A stretch of 64,000 nt of DNA, from assembly GCA_039105265.1 (NCBI GenBank), contig JAPFFF010000004.1, forward strand, positions 7,049,501 through 7,113,500, written 5' to 3'. A model generated the notes under the pieces. The model was not told the DNA's origin. It ran no database searches and saw nothing but the letters and a program-made list of their open reading frames with translations. Source of the stretch: Tritrichomonas musculus. Taxonomy: Eukaryota > Parabasalia > Tritrichomonadida > Tritrichomonadidae. This document shows positions 29,101 through 38,291 of the stretch, one piece after another. How positions within the stretch are numbered: position 1 is the stretch's first letter; each line of letters begins with the position of its first letter. A program made the translations under genes and the position numbers.

Positions 29101-30871
29101 ATTCAAATCGATGTAGGTTTTCAGCTCCTCGATGAGTGTATGAATGACATTTTGGACAAATATGTATTTGAGTTAGTTTTTCAGGATTCTTAATGTACAT
29201 GATATGAATAATTTGGTCTTTCGAGAAAAGTAATGCAGAATGAGTTGGATAAGATTTATCGAAAAACCATTGTTCGGATAAGTCATAATATGAAGAATTA
29301 TCAGTTTTTGTAAATTCATATATATTGATATTTAGATGATGCTTTTTAGCCAATTCTTCCATTTGTTCCATTGTTACTCCTTTGAATTCTTTGAGAATAT
29401 TTAATCCTTGTTTTGGAATTTTAGTTGTATATTCAATGTTATGTTCTTTGAGAAGGATTTTTTTAGCAACCTTAGTTCTATCTTGTACTCGATATTTTTG
29501 AGTGTCTGCAAGTTTATGTATTTCAACATTATTTACAATTATGATATCACTCAAACAGATTGCAAGAAATCGATAGAAACATAATTTATCATCTTCATTG
29601 TCAGATATAATAAAATCATTTTTGATGAATTCTTTTGGTAAATCTTTAATATGTCCAGTTACTTTTCGCATTCTCGAAACAGTAAATGAAATTGAACCAA
29701 CAATTGTTAATTTAGTTGATGAAGTTGATGTTTCATATGAATTGAGATTCGATTCAATATACATTTTAACATAATCAAGGTCCTGTAATGATGATATTAT
29801 TATAGGAATTGTAGATTGATAATTTTTCCAATTAATATTTCGTGCTTCATATTCAAAATGGTCCTCTTCTTCATTCTCCAAATCATGAACAGGAGTTTCA
29901 AATACACCAGATAATTGGAAATGAATTTTGAATGGTTTTAGTTCTCTATCAAATACTTGTTGCAATGATTCGAAGATTTGATTTAATGATGAGATTTGAT
30001 TGAAATAATAAATAACAATTGGGGAGCCATTGTATTCCTCTTTATCAACATAATCTTTATCATATTTGGTATAATAATCCCAAACCTCAACTGCTTTATC
30101 AAAATCATGTGGTTCATTAATCATAAGGTAATCATTGTGTTTTGATTTAAATTTGTTATTGAATTTATCAAGATATTCATATAATTCTTCGTTTTCAGGA
30201 ATGTAATATTCAAGTAAATGGGATTTATCTTTAATGAGTTTTTGTTCAATTTTCTTGAGAGTTGGTTTGGATTCATTGATTAAACGAATTGCATTGTCAA
30301 CTGCTTCATTTGCACGTTTAATTGCATCTTCGATTTCATAATGTCGTTTAATTTTATTTTGCTCTTGTTCAAAGTATTCAACATCAGATTCATTTAGTTG
30401 TTCATCATAAAATGATTCACAATTTGCAATATTATTGTTATAATTTTGTTCATTTCGTTTATTCTGATATTCTTGATTGATTTGAGATTGCTGTTCATTA
30501 AAATAGTGAATATCAGATTCATTTGGTTGTTCATCATCATAAAATGATTCACGTTTTGATATGTTTTCATAATTTCGTTTATAAGATTCATTTAATAATT
30601 GTTTGTGACGTTCTTGTTCATGAATAATGAAGTTATCAAGACCTTCTTCAAATTCATTATTATCTTTGAAATCAGGATTAATTATTTCTTGAGCGTTATG
30701 TTGATTTAGATATGTATATAATGTTCTGATATTTCGTAATTTAGCACCTCCTCGATATCGACGAGTATCTGCAATTTCAAGATTTTCATTAAGTCCTTGA
30801 TTAATATTATTAATAGATTCAACAATATCGTTATTAGTAAAATCAATAAATGAATTTTGGTTGAAAGCCAT
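26102..30871 (-). CDS. POLB: Polinton protein-primed DNA polymerase B with internal HNH motif
   Basis: The 1589-residue product is a pPolB. Exonuclease motif I is TYDFETME near residue 643, and GFNSSRFDSNLF serves as Exo II. Polymerase motif A is DFNSLYPSSF near 1130, motif B is KISMNGSYGYDG near 1322, and motif C is GDTDSMYY near 1422. Upstream (about 425-560) is a segment beginning DDKLCFYRFLAICLSD and ending HSALLFSKDQIIHIMYIKN, resembling the OTU-like protease domain seen in some Polinton polymerases. A C2HC finger (CPKCHSYTHRG...H...HC) follows near 570-595. An HNH-like CxxC...LDRI.N..GH...C..C finger lies at about 992-1045. It replicates the element from protein-primed ends. Confidence 0.95.
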   Translation of the reverse strand: MAFNQNSFIDFTNNDIVESINNINQGLNENLEIADTRRYRGGAKLRNIRTLYTYLNQHNAQEIINPDFKDNNEFEEGLDNFIIHEQERHKQLLNESYKRNYENISKRESFYDDEQPNESDIHYFNEQQSQINQEYQNKRNEQNYNNNIANCESFYDEQLNESDVEYFEQEQNKIKRHYEIEDAIKRANEAVDNAIRLINESKPTLKKIEQKLIKDKSHLLEYYIPENEELYEYLDKFNNKFKSKHNDYLMINEPHDFDKAVEVWDYYTKYDKDYVDKEEYNGSPIVIYYFNQISSLNQIFESLQQVFDRELKPFKIHFQLSGVFETPVHDLENEEEDHFEYEARNINWKNYQSTIPIIISSLQDLDYVKMYIESNLNSYETSTSSTKLTIVGSISFTVSRMRKVTGHIKDLPKEFIKNDFIISDNEDDKLCFYRFLAICLSDIIIVNNVEIHKLADTQKYRVQDRTKVAKKILLKEHNIEYTTKIPKQGLNILKEFKGVTMEQMEELAKKHHLNINIYEFTKTDNSSYYDLSEQWFFDKSYPTHSALLFSKDQIIHIMYIKNPEKLTQIHICPKCHSYTHRGAENLHRFESHVKHCDGVFKKNFIPNKEPLPFCPHILNNPVYEYCLAYDLEWKPNIYYMTYDFETMEQSVNKSISDSTVINSRLIPLSVASCVKLSSGLITKHFSLRESEEFIPEWISWLFEQSMEVLNDKIVYDKSFLPADKIYDIDTNIYTITVFGFNSSRFDSNLFKKYLNHSHWHVESNSLIGTISSLKQFILVSDHLPTKLRFIDAQSFVAGGTLKQFGIDFGGETNSVKGIFPYEAVNSSNYNEVLSKSEPFSYNDFDSYLNQKNPLSESDYQIYLEDAKNYKTRWDYLLAYNDNDVEMMIKPIDNLIQLNAQYKVDLISNLSLSKNASCIKYALAYKDFNPHENYNPIHKYNEFIPNPKWWQFKCENYYKQDERYNLTHNPKRDLSKCVSSNDYKEFLKLYNDPIKGKCHLCKEHFTYQNKPTLDRINNDIGHEFSNCLLACAECNKLRKRDDPKITALRIQLKKYCKLHHLPTLINNEDEYYTIRNAIAGGLSNVMHRVNIKGETHINKFRYDGINNKVISYETRSVENGVETQNVQTHILGIDFNSLYPSSFSSNPHPFIKYHGGIMFMPGAFIRRIEAKDKQSRERCMKIITSKSRFSNKPNYVFYAVVKLSCPKSKINYFINFPPVFRNINITNNEETIGSYMYNYMKSNNLNSIDKEERKLTMLLDTNGEYMVFSNYYLWFLLDHGLVIDDVKSVSQYECHTGFNQFVNEFMKKRQDIISGKTKGNEKFYKISMNGSYGYDGMNTEKFSKIKICDANKAYQSIISQTYMGGAQLNDNTFMIQHSPKSYHCTTCLQESLWTLDNAKFWYLTFYYDFMNKCLDMDKIHYIEGDTDSMYYAVSGDPNEPPTQLFNHVIKNKEFYDKHVYEFMPNPSINTIEDEKKVLGCAIEKTGENMIALAPKCYTIWNNDGQTKSLKLKGVSLKKNVIKSSDYKDIIENNSVKQGKNINLQMNNNQMSKLTVQKNALTGLHTKMIVLENNSCAPFIKGITANDYIIE

Positions 30872-30910
30872 TTATCAAAAATAAAAAAGTGGAAAAAAAT
30901 TAGTTTGAAA

Positions 30911-31181
30911 AAATTAAAATTTTATAACTTGTTCTCAGATTCATTCTGGAGCCCTTATTTAAATTTTAAATCCCGAATTAACTTTGAAATAAATTTTAAA
31001 ATGAGTGTTTAGCGCTTTATGACAGGCCTTGTTCTACAACAGATTATGAAGGCTAATTAAAATTTAAACCCTGTGGATAATTTTTTCACTAATTTTTAAA
31101 ATGAGGTTTTGAGCTTGGTTCCTGGTATTGGGAGACCTAGAAAAATTATTCGACCACCAATACGAACATACTATTACTACT
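30911..31181 (-). repeat. right terminal inverted repeat of the Polinton
   Basis: The 271-bp inverse copy of the left terminal repeat, with a few substitutions and without the two double-hairpin inserts. Confidence 0.92.
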
Positions 31182-31187
31182 GAGGAG
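31182..31187. repeat. right target-site duplication of the Polinton (GAGGAG)
   Basis: A perfect copy of the 6 bases that precede the left end. Confidence 0.9.
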
Positions 31188-32134
31188 CTCGATGGCTTCT
31201 GAATTAATCCGCGACTTCTGTCCATCAGTTATTAGAATGAATGGAAGAGCATTTGCTTCAGAACCATAGATTGGTAATAGCTTTTCTCGCTGCTTATTTA
31301 CCTCCCCAATAAAAAAAGCACCATATGTAGAATATTTTAGATATAATCCTCCTACTTAGGGAAGAACAAAAAACGCACTGAGACAGGAATGCTATTAACT
31401 CCAAAGGCAAGTGCCGCAGCAAAGGCAAGATTAAAAAAGGTTTTAAAGATTCACCTGCAGCATTGATGGTGCACAGGCATGATATGTGCCCCACCCTATG
31501 GTCTTCACTAACAACAGGCAATTTATCCATTGGTACAACTAGCTTTCCATGAGTATTAAAACTGCAATAGGTTTCATCCATATTTTATATCAGGTGTTTT
31601 CTCTTATGAATATAATTAGGAAGCATTGCGTAAAAAAGAGTAATTTCATATTCGTTACAAAATTTTTTTCTAGCTTCTTCTAGAGTTTGAGCATTAAATT
31701 AAAGCCGTTCTTCTTGCAATAATTATTACCTTGAATTCGGTCAACAATTTTATTTGCAATGATTGGACATTGCATTTCTATAGCTAGACTGTATCCCCTA
31801 AATGCTCGATCTGATAATTTTTCCTCAAGGATGTACATAAAGCTTTATGAGTTAAAATACAATTGAGATCATTTGCATTTGCAATACAATGAGAAATAAA
31901 TTCTTTTGTAACTACATCAGGCACAAGTGGAATTGGTCCAGAAGCAGACTCAATTGTTTCCATGCGAAAACCTAATAAAGTACGAATTAAGAATTCTTCC
32001 AATTGTCTGTTATTGGAAAAACCAAATTTTGAAACGGTGGCTGCATATGAATATTTCATTTTATGGTTTAGTACATCAGTTTGTAATTTTGTATAAACCT
32101 CTGTCTCCGAAGGAGAATAACTAATTATGGTCAT
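31182..32134 (-). pseudogene. 5' part of a pogo/DDE_1-type transposase relic
   Basis: Minus-strand pieces in several frames read in the expected order. An N-terminal helical part (116-codon frame from 32134, with KYSYAATVSKFGFSNNRQLE) comes first. Then comes WMDETYCSFNTHGK around the first catalytic Asp (near 31560-31600), then CTINAAGESLKPFLIL. Last is NALPFILITDGQKSRINSEA, with the second Asp, just before the Polinton junction. Frameshifts and stops separate the pieces, so the transposase was dead or has died since. The 3' half is at 9756-9902. Confidence 0.65.
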
Positions 32135-32239
32135 TCTATATTAATGATGTGAAATCATAACAAAGCAGTTATGAAACTTTTTCTGATACTTAGAGAAATA
32201 AAAATGGCGCAGATTTGACATTAAAAGAAATTTCCGCTC

Positions 32240-32450
32240 CTTTTTTCATCTTTAGGATTTTGATTCTTTGGCTTTGGTTCCGCTGAACTTGGATTTTAGT
32301 CCTTTGCTTTCCCGGAATTTTGATTCTTTGGCTCTGGCTCCACCGAACTCAGATTCTTTGGCTCTGGTTCCACTGGACTCCGATTCTTTGGCTCTGGTTC
32401 CACTAGACTCCGATTCTTTGGCTCTGGCTCCACTGAGCTAGGAATCTTAG
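32240..32450 (-). repeat. 30-bp minisatellite, about five copies
   Basis: A 30-base unit (GATTCTTTGGCTCTGGTTCC plus CACTGGACTC-type variants) repeats about five to six times. Read on the minus strand in one frame it gives a ten-residue VEPEPKNRSP-like repeat. No long open frame surrounds it, so it is either the relic of a Pro/Glu-rich protein gene or a plain minisatellite. Confidence 0.7.
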
Positions 32451-32667
32451 GTTTTGGAAGTTGACTTCTGTCCTCTTTGATTTAAAAAAAGTAGATGAAA
32501 ATCGGTTTCATTCAAAATTGAATTAAATATTTTTTAGTATTTATTTTCAACAGTTTATTATAATATTATAAAATCAATGAATAATTAAAAGTTATAGTTA
32601 ATTAAAATAAATTTTAATTGAAAAAAATTGTTGCAATTAATTGCAATAATTATGTCTTAAATGAGAT

Positions 32668-32931
32668 TCAGAATATCAACAAAAGTTTCTTTTTCTTTCG
32701 TTTTTTATTACGAGATTGAAAATCGAAATTGCTGTAAAAGCATCTTATACAAGACGCCGAATTAATGATATAAAGAGAGAGATGAATCTTTCTTGTTCTT
32801 AATCTTGTTCTTGTTCTCGATTTTGATCTTTTTTCTATTTTCTTTGATGTGTTTCTTCTTCTTTTTAAATTAATAAATGTTAATTCAAGATTGCTGTTTA
32901 AGTGTCTTTTACAAGACACTGTCATGTTCAT
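32668..32931 (-). other. 86-codon basic unit with two hairpins (copy 1, diverged)
   Basis: The oldest-looking of four copies, with an 87-codon frame. It is flanked by a stem-loop at each end of the frame. The hairpin near its C-terminal part has two changes from the other copies, but both turn G-C into G-U pairs, so the stem can still form. See the copy at 55642 for detail. Confidence 0.5.
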
Positions 32932-33044
32932 TTTATAAAAATGATGTGATAATTCAATTTATAAATTTCTGTGTTTTTGTTTTCAATAAATTCTGATTGT
33001 CATATTTATATAAACCATTCAATAAATATAGATATTAATTATGG

Positions 33045-33170
33045 GTACGTTTAGTAACCGCAATTTTTTTTGTCATTCTCAAAGAATAAGATGACATGTT
33101 AAATAAAAAACGATTATTTTCATCCATTTCATATAACATGTCATAATGTTTATTCACTAAAATATGAAAA
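33045..33170. repeat. dispersed short repeat, inverted copy of 38026-38228
   Basis: TCATTCTCAAAGAATAAGAT through CATATAACATGTCATAATG is the reverse complement of 38140-38228, with few differences. Inside are TAACATGTCAT-type inverted arms. It looks like a short non-autonomous element; the two copies lie on either side of the TA-flanked element and the first IBD gene. Confidence 0.55.
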
Positions 33171-33295
33171 AAATGTGCATTAATCTCGAACTATAATCAG
33201 CTTTTTCAGAGGAAAATTTTCTTTAAAGTTTGAATCAGATATTGAAAATGAATCAAGAAAGCAAAATTTTAAATGAAAAAAATTAATATTTATTA

Positions 33296-35828
33296 CAGAT
33301 ACTAATTTAATATCGTAACGTTATTTTTTTTTTTTTTTTTTTTTGAAAAATTTTATAATATAAAAATCTAATTTTCTAAATATGTATTGAAGATAATTTA
33401 TTATAAATTATATCAATATATTTGTTACGTAATAAGTAATATATCATATCATAATAAATATGAAATTCTTCCATATTGAGTGAGTTTTTCATTAAATTAA
33501 TCAAAAAAATAAAAATGAATTATTTCATGATACATCGAATTACCTTTCAATTTAAACAAATACATAGCATCTATATGCAATAGCAATTAATATTTCTTCA
33601 TAATGATTAATTGTAAAACTATTCGATTGTGATAAAATAGAACAAAACAAAACTAAACGACCGTTTAAAATTATATTAAAAAATAAAATATAGTATTTCT
33701 ATGAATAGTTCTTATTATATTCAAAAGTATACCATATTTTTAGATCTATAGACAAAATACAATACATTTGTAATTTTAACATTTACTTTTGAATTCAAAA
33801 AGACAGTTTATTTAAGTAAATTTTTCAAATATTGAGTCAAAAACAAAGTGATCTATTTTTAAAGTTTCCTATAGGATTTTTTTAAAATAACAAATATGTT
33901 ATAATAGTTGGCAGTGAACTATCAATAATATTAATAATTATATCATGAAAAAATAGGAAGGAGAACAAAAAAAGTTAGATTATTCGAACAACTGTGAAAA
34001 GTTTAAAATTCTTATTTTCTCCAAATTTTTGTTTACTATTTACCAGTGTTTACAAGAATCGCAATTCGTAATTGCAGTAAAAATTGTAAAAAAAATGTAA
34101 CCACTTTCTTTTTGAATTTTTTCAAGATTTTAGAAGAATCTTTAGTGACTTTTTTTTAAAAAAATATGGAGTAAAATAATGAACCAAGCTACAAATATAC
34201 AAAAATTCAAAATTTATGATAATATTATTTTTTTAAAAATGAGATAAAATATTGACCAATTTTAGGATGTACTTTTGATAAAGGATCAACAGAAATGATT
34301 TATATCCCAAAGTTTTTAGGGGAAAAAGGGTAAAATTCGATTTTGTATTTTAATTAATTACATATTGTTAAATTATATGCTTTGGGTTTTCTGTTATTTT
34401 TAAAAAAACAAATTAAAAGCTTATAAAGATATTAAAGCCTTTAATTTAAAGCTTAATATTATGAAATTGCTGTAATTTTTAATTCAATTACTGCAATTAT
34501 TGTATTCAATTAGTGTAATAATAGTATTCAATTACTGTAATAGTGGTATTCAATTACTGCAATTTTTAATTGAAAATTGAATAGTGTAATTATTTCATTA
34601 TTGCAATTTTGAATTCAAAAAAACGTTATTGCAATAAAAAAAATTACAGTATTCAATATCTAAGAAAACGATTATAAACGAATCAAAAAGTTATATTTAT
34701 ATATTGGTTAACAAAATATTTTTAATATTTTGGTTAACAATTTTTTTCAAAAAATTGATTTTTATTTTGCAAACATTTGCAAATATTTTTGCTAATGTTT
34801 GCCAATTTTGGTAATTACGTATTGCAATTTTTGCAAACACTGCTATTTACAGAAAAAAATATGGTTTAAAACATTGATAGAGACAAATAAATGTCATGAT
34901 AAATGTTTTAATTTGCGTTATTGAGTTGATTTTATGAAAAATTTAATATTAAATAAATAATTATTTTTTTTTAAAAAAGTATGATTGAAAAAGAAATTAA
35001 AGTTTCTTAAGGAGTCTTTAATATCAAAAAACTAGCCTAAAACGTTTGATATATATAATTCTCTTCGAAAATAATAATTAAAAAAGTTATCATGTACGTT
35101 TGAAATATTTCTGAAATTTTGCTTGTTTCAATCAAAATGCACATATCTCATTTATAAAATATTATTTTCATGAATTATTAGAAATTTATAAGCTGTTATA
35201 TGAAATTAATACTGAATGATTGAAGATAATACTGATTTTTATTAAAAATACTGAGGTACTTATTATTGAGAAATTTAAAAACAAATAATCAAAAATTTTC
35301 ATAAGAAAGAAAACATAAATAATAGAATTTAATCCGGATATATACTTATTTATAATATGGGTTATATATATTAAAATATCAATTGATTTTAATAACTTAA
35401 GCTTGCTAAAAAGACACATTTATTTTTTTAAAAAAAAATTTAAACGGTCGTTTAGTTTTGTTTTGTTCTATTTTATCACAATCGAATAGTTTTACAATTA
35501 ATCACTATGAAGAAATATTAATTGCTATTGCATATAGATGCTATGTATTTGTTTAAATTGAAAGGTAATTCGATGTATCATGAAATAATTCATTTTTATT
35601 TTTTTGATTAATTTAATGAAAAACTCACTCAATATGGAAGAATTTCATATTTATTATGATATGATATATTACTTATTACGTAACAAATATATTGATATAA
35701 TTTATAATAAATTATCTTCAATACATATTTAGAAAATTAGATTTTTATATTATAAAATTTTTCAAAAAAAAAAAAAAAAAAATAACGTTACGATAAAAAA
35801 TTACGTTACGATATTAAATTAGTATCTG
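33296..35828. mobile_element. non-autonomous TA-flanked element with about 370-bp inverted ends
   Basis: The left arm (33296-33664) starts CAGATACTAATTTAATATCG. It matches the right arm (35441-35828) in reverse complement over about 370 bp, apart from a short duplicated GTTACG block and T-run length in the right arm. TA flanks both ends. The 1.8-kb middle has no transposase, only AT-rich DNA and a tandem array. The terminal signature TTTAATAT.GTAACG is shared with the element at 48522, so both may be moved by one Tc1/mariner-type transposase. Confidence 0.8.
34478..34600. repeat. degenerate tandem repeat, unit about 21 bp
   Basis: Four or so copies of GTATTCAATTACTGTAATAG-type units with small variations (ACTGCAATT/AGTGTAATA). 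They lie in the middle of the TA-flanked element. Confidence 0.6.
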
Positions 35829-36287
35829 TATTTATTATTATAAATTAAATGAATGGATAATCGGGTAATACTTAAACACTTCACATGAATGGTGGGTAAT
35901 TACCCTACCCGAAAAAAACGTACCAGGTCCATTTTTTTAGGTTACCATTAGAAGGTCTAATTATGGGCTTAAATTAAACATATTTTTTATATCAAACTGT
36001 ATAAATATTCTTATATAAAATGTATTAATCAATAAATTCTATTATTTCTCACCAGCTATGATGGTTGTTAAAGTATTTTTATAAGATATCTTAAAAAAGA
36101 ATAAATGTTTAAATGCTTAATTTTTTTAATTAATTAATTTTTTTATTGAGGTAATTATATGAAATAATTCCCTACTATTTCGAATTGTTTATTTCTTTGG
36201 ATTGAATTTGTGATTGAAATTGAAATTATTTATTTTATTTTGTCATCATAGAATCCCAAAATTTTATTTGGGACTTACATGACAAGT
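35829..36287. other. intergenic DNA, start of the duplicated cassette
   Basis: A perfect 12-bp palindrome GGGTAATTACCC lies near 35894. From about 35958 the DNA matches the sequences downstream of the other IBD genes (39490, 44630 and, inverted, 54190). No gene. Confidence 0.5.
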
Positions 36288-37118
36288 TTAAAATAAATAA
36301 TTAGAATATAACATTTGTTCGAAATCGTTGTTATCGTTGTCATATTCGTTAGTTGTAAAATATTCCATTTCATATGAAAAACAATTTTCATTTCCTCTTT
36401 CATTTCCTCTTTCATTTGCATTTGCATTTCCTCCTTCATTCAAAAAGATTTCATCAAAATTTAAAAAATCATCAAAAATATCATCAATTTCATTTTCATG
36501 TATCTCTTCTTGGACTTCTTCTTTTTGTTCTTCTTGCTCTTTTTGTTCTTCTTGCTCTTTTTGTTCTTCTTGCTCTTTCTGATTGTATTGTTCTTGATTT
36601 TCATTGTTGTTGTCATTCTGTGTTCCATCTTCTTTGATTTCTTTTATATTTATATCTTCTTTGTCATTTTCATTGTCATTTTCATTGAAGTTAATCATTA
36701 TTTTTTGTCGTGGAACACGTTTCCAATCGTATATATCATCAATAGTAGTTTGTTTCGTAAATCCTTCACTTCGTCGAAGATACCACCGTCCCTTGTTTAT
36801 AATATCAATCCCTTTGAATTTTGCTGGAATGTTCGACCATAGTTCTCTTGACATTTTTTTACTCTCAAAGCCATTCGTTCGAAAATTACGATTTAATGAA
36901 TTATCTTTAATATCTAAGACTTCTTTAAGGATCTGCGAATTCATACAAAATATATCGTTTCTGTACCAGAAACATCCGTATTTATTAACTGAATTCGGAT
37001 ATTTATCAACGTGATTTAAAAAAAGTAAAGCAATATGAGCAATTTTCATTTTATGTTCATTACTAACTCGTCGTATTTCATATTTGATCCTTTCCATTGC
37101 GATTTGTTCATCATTCAT
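36288..37118 (-). CDS. initiator-binding-domain (IBD/IBP39-type) protein, copy A
   Basis: 276 residues from MNDEQIAME; a longer frame exists but its first 27 residues are AT-rich leader. Residues about 15-125 match the trichomonad IBD winged helix (KYGCFWYRNDIFCMNSQILK, then DIKDNSLNRNFRTNGFE, then NKGRWYLRRSEGFTK). In T. vaginalis IBP39 this domain binds the TCA(+1)-type initiator of most genes. The rest is a disordered acidic tail with six-residue KEQEEQ repeats, in place of the IBP39 C-domain that contacts RNA polymerase II. It is probably a nuclear transcription factor. The start lies 12 bases after a TCATTTTT initiator, so it could bind its own promoter. Confidence 0.85.
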   Translation of the reverse strand: MNDEQIAMERIKYEIRRVSNEHKMKIAHIALLFLNHVDKYPNSVNKYGCFWYRNDIFCMNSQILKEVLDIKDNSLNRNFRTNGFESKKMSRELWSNIPAKFKGIDIINKGRWYLRRSEGFTKQTTIDDIYDWKRVPRQKIMINFNENDNENDKEDINIKEIKEDGTQNDNNNENQEQYNQKEQEEQKEQEEQKEQEEQKEEVQEEIHENEIDDIFDDFLNFDEIFLNEGGNANANERGNERGNENCFSYEMEYFTTNEYDNDNNDFEQMLYSNYLF

Positions 37119-37136
37119 ATTAAAAATGATGTAATA
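37119..37136 (-). promoter_or_regulatory. initiator of IBD gene A
   Basis: On the minus strand ACATCATTTTTAAT runs into the ATG. TCATTTTT fits the trichomonad initiator and supports the shorter start. The same sequence precedes copies B, C and D. Confidence 0.55.
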
Positions 37137-37594
37137 TTCAAAACAATACAAAAAAAGTATACAAAAAAAATAAGTCAATTCAAAATAATTGAATGTCACA
37201 TAACGTCATAAAAAAGATAAAATATTCATGAAAAATCAAAATTGAAAATTTGAAATATTTATAATAATAAAGAATAAAAGCAAAAATTTTTATAAAATTT
37301 TATATCACTTCACATCTTTCCATTTTCTCACTTTTAAAAAGTTTACATTTTTTCACATGATATGTCATGATTCTCAAATAAAAACAGGAATATCTTGAAA
37401 AATTGTATTTATATTTTGATTTTAAAGTCATAAATATTAAAATATTTGGTCAAAGTGAAGCATTGCTGATAAATAGTTTTAACTTTTCAAGAGATTAGAT
37501 AATATCTTCAGAAACTTTTATAAAATTATTAGATAATAACAGAAATTAATAATATTAATAATATTAATAATATTAATAATAATATAAATAATAA

Positions 37595-37670
37595 GGTTGT
37601 TTGGACCGAGTGGTCAAAGGCTCCAGACTCAAAATCTGCGATATCATGGGTTCAAATCCCATAACAACCA
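37595..37670 (+). tRNA. tRNA-Leu(CAA)-like gene, copy 1
   Basis: 76 nt with a perfect 7-bp acceptor stem (GGTTGTT/AACAACC), a perfect T-arm (ATGGG-TTCAAAT-CCCAT), a CAGA/TCTG anticodon stem with loop CTCAAAA (anticodon CAA), and a B box GGTTCAAATCC. The D-stem pairs poorly and the variable arm is only about 6-8 nt, short for a leucine tRNA. It may be an unusual tRNA or a tRNA-derived copy. T-runs just after (TTTTTTTG then a longer run) would stop RNA polymerase III. Confidence 0.7.
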
Positions 37671-38291
37671 TTTTTTTGCTTTTTTTTTTTTTAATATCAT
37701 CAATGATAATGATCATTATCTCAAAATATTTTTGAAATTACATCCATAAGATTTTTTTTTATAACTTCAAATAAATAAGCTATCATTAATCAAAAAACCA
37801 TAAATCTTTTTGTTTTTTTTTTTCCCTTCATATTGGTGCTTTTTCATGCAAAAGAAACACATAAAGAGTTGTTGAAATTCTTCTAGTTAAAGTTATTAAA
37901 AGATAGTTACTTTTGAAATTTACAATAATTTTTTTGAGAAAGTTTCATTCTCAATACATCCTCTTTCCCTTTCAAAAACCTAAAAAAATGAATTTTGAAT
38001 GAATACGATAATTATTATTAAGGTACAAATCCAGTACGTTTTTTTTTTGAATAGGAGAACGTTTATTATTTGAATAGTTGCATGTCTCTGAAAAAGTTTA
38101 AATGGACTAGGTTTGTTTTTGACACTTATTTTACAATTTAAATAAACATTATGACATGTTATATGAAATGAATGGAAATAATTGTTTTTTATTTAACATG
38201 TCATCTTATTCTTTGAGAATGTCAAAAAAAAATTTGAAAGCATTTTAATTGAAAATTTGTTTCTCTCAAATATTCATTTATTAAAGAAAGA
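37671..38291. other. tRNA-flavoprotein spacer with a 200-bp insert
   Basis: This follows the same order as the mirror region 56659-57076, except for about 200 extra bases at 38026-38228. The insert's end carries GACATGTTAT...AACATGTCAT arms matching 33045-33170. The spacer otherwise holds T-runs and a TCATTTATT initiator-like motif at 38274-38282, 9 bases before the flavoprotein ATG. Confidence 0.55.

Larger units (their letters stand above)
9903..31181. mobile_element. Polinton/Maverick element, about 21.3 kb, looks whole
   Basis: The element is bounded by near-identical terminal inverted repeats starting AGTAGTAATAG and a perfect 6-bp duplication. Genes typical of the family are all present as long open frames: protein-primed DNA polymerase B, retroviral-like integrase, capsid protein and packaging ATPase. 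It also carries a KilA-N gene, a fibre-like gene, a small amphipathic-peptide gene and unknowns. Genes lie on both strands with very short gaps. The near identity of the two ends and the intact duplication argue for a recent insertion. I see no obvious break in its major genes. Whether it is active cannot be judged from sequence. Confidence 0.95.

Noticed and set aside
35186-35419. 77-codon minus-strand frame inside the 33296 element
   Set aside because: Low-complexity Ile/Ser/Phe peptide; no family.
36498-36640. Possible CRISPR or tandem DNA array in GTTCTTCTTGCTCTTTTT repeats
   Set aside because: These are codon repeats for the Glu/Gln tail of the IBD protein; no spacers and no cas genes.
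36328-37014. Several plus-strand frames rich in Phe/Ser/Leu opposite the IBD genes (also at 39857, 44927 and 53237)
   Set aside because: They are the antisense of the Glu/Gln/Asn-rich tails and the winged helix; open only because the coding strand is biased.
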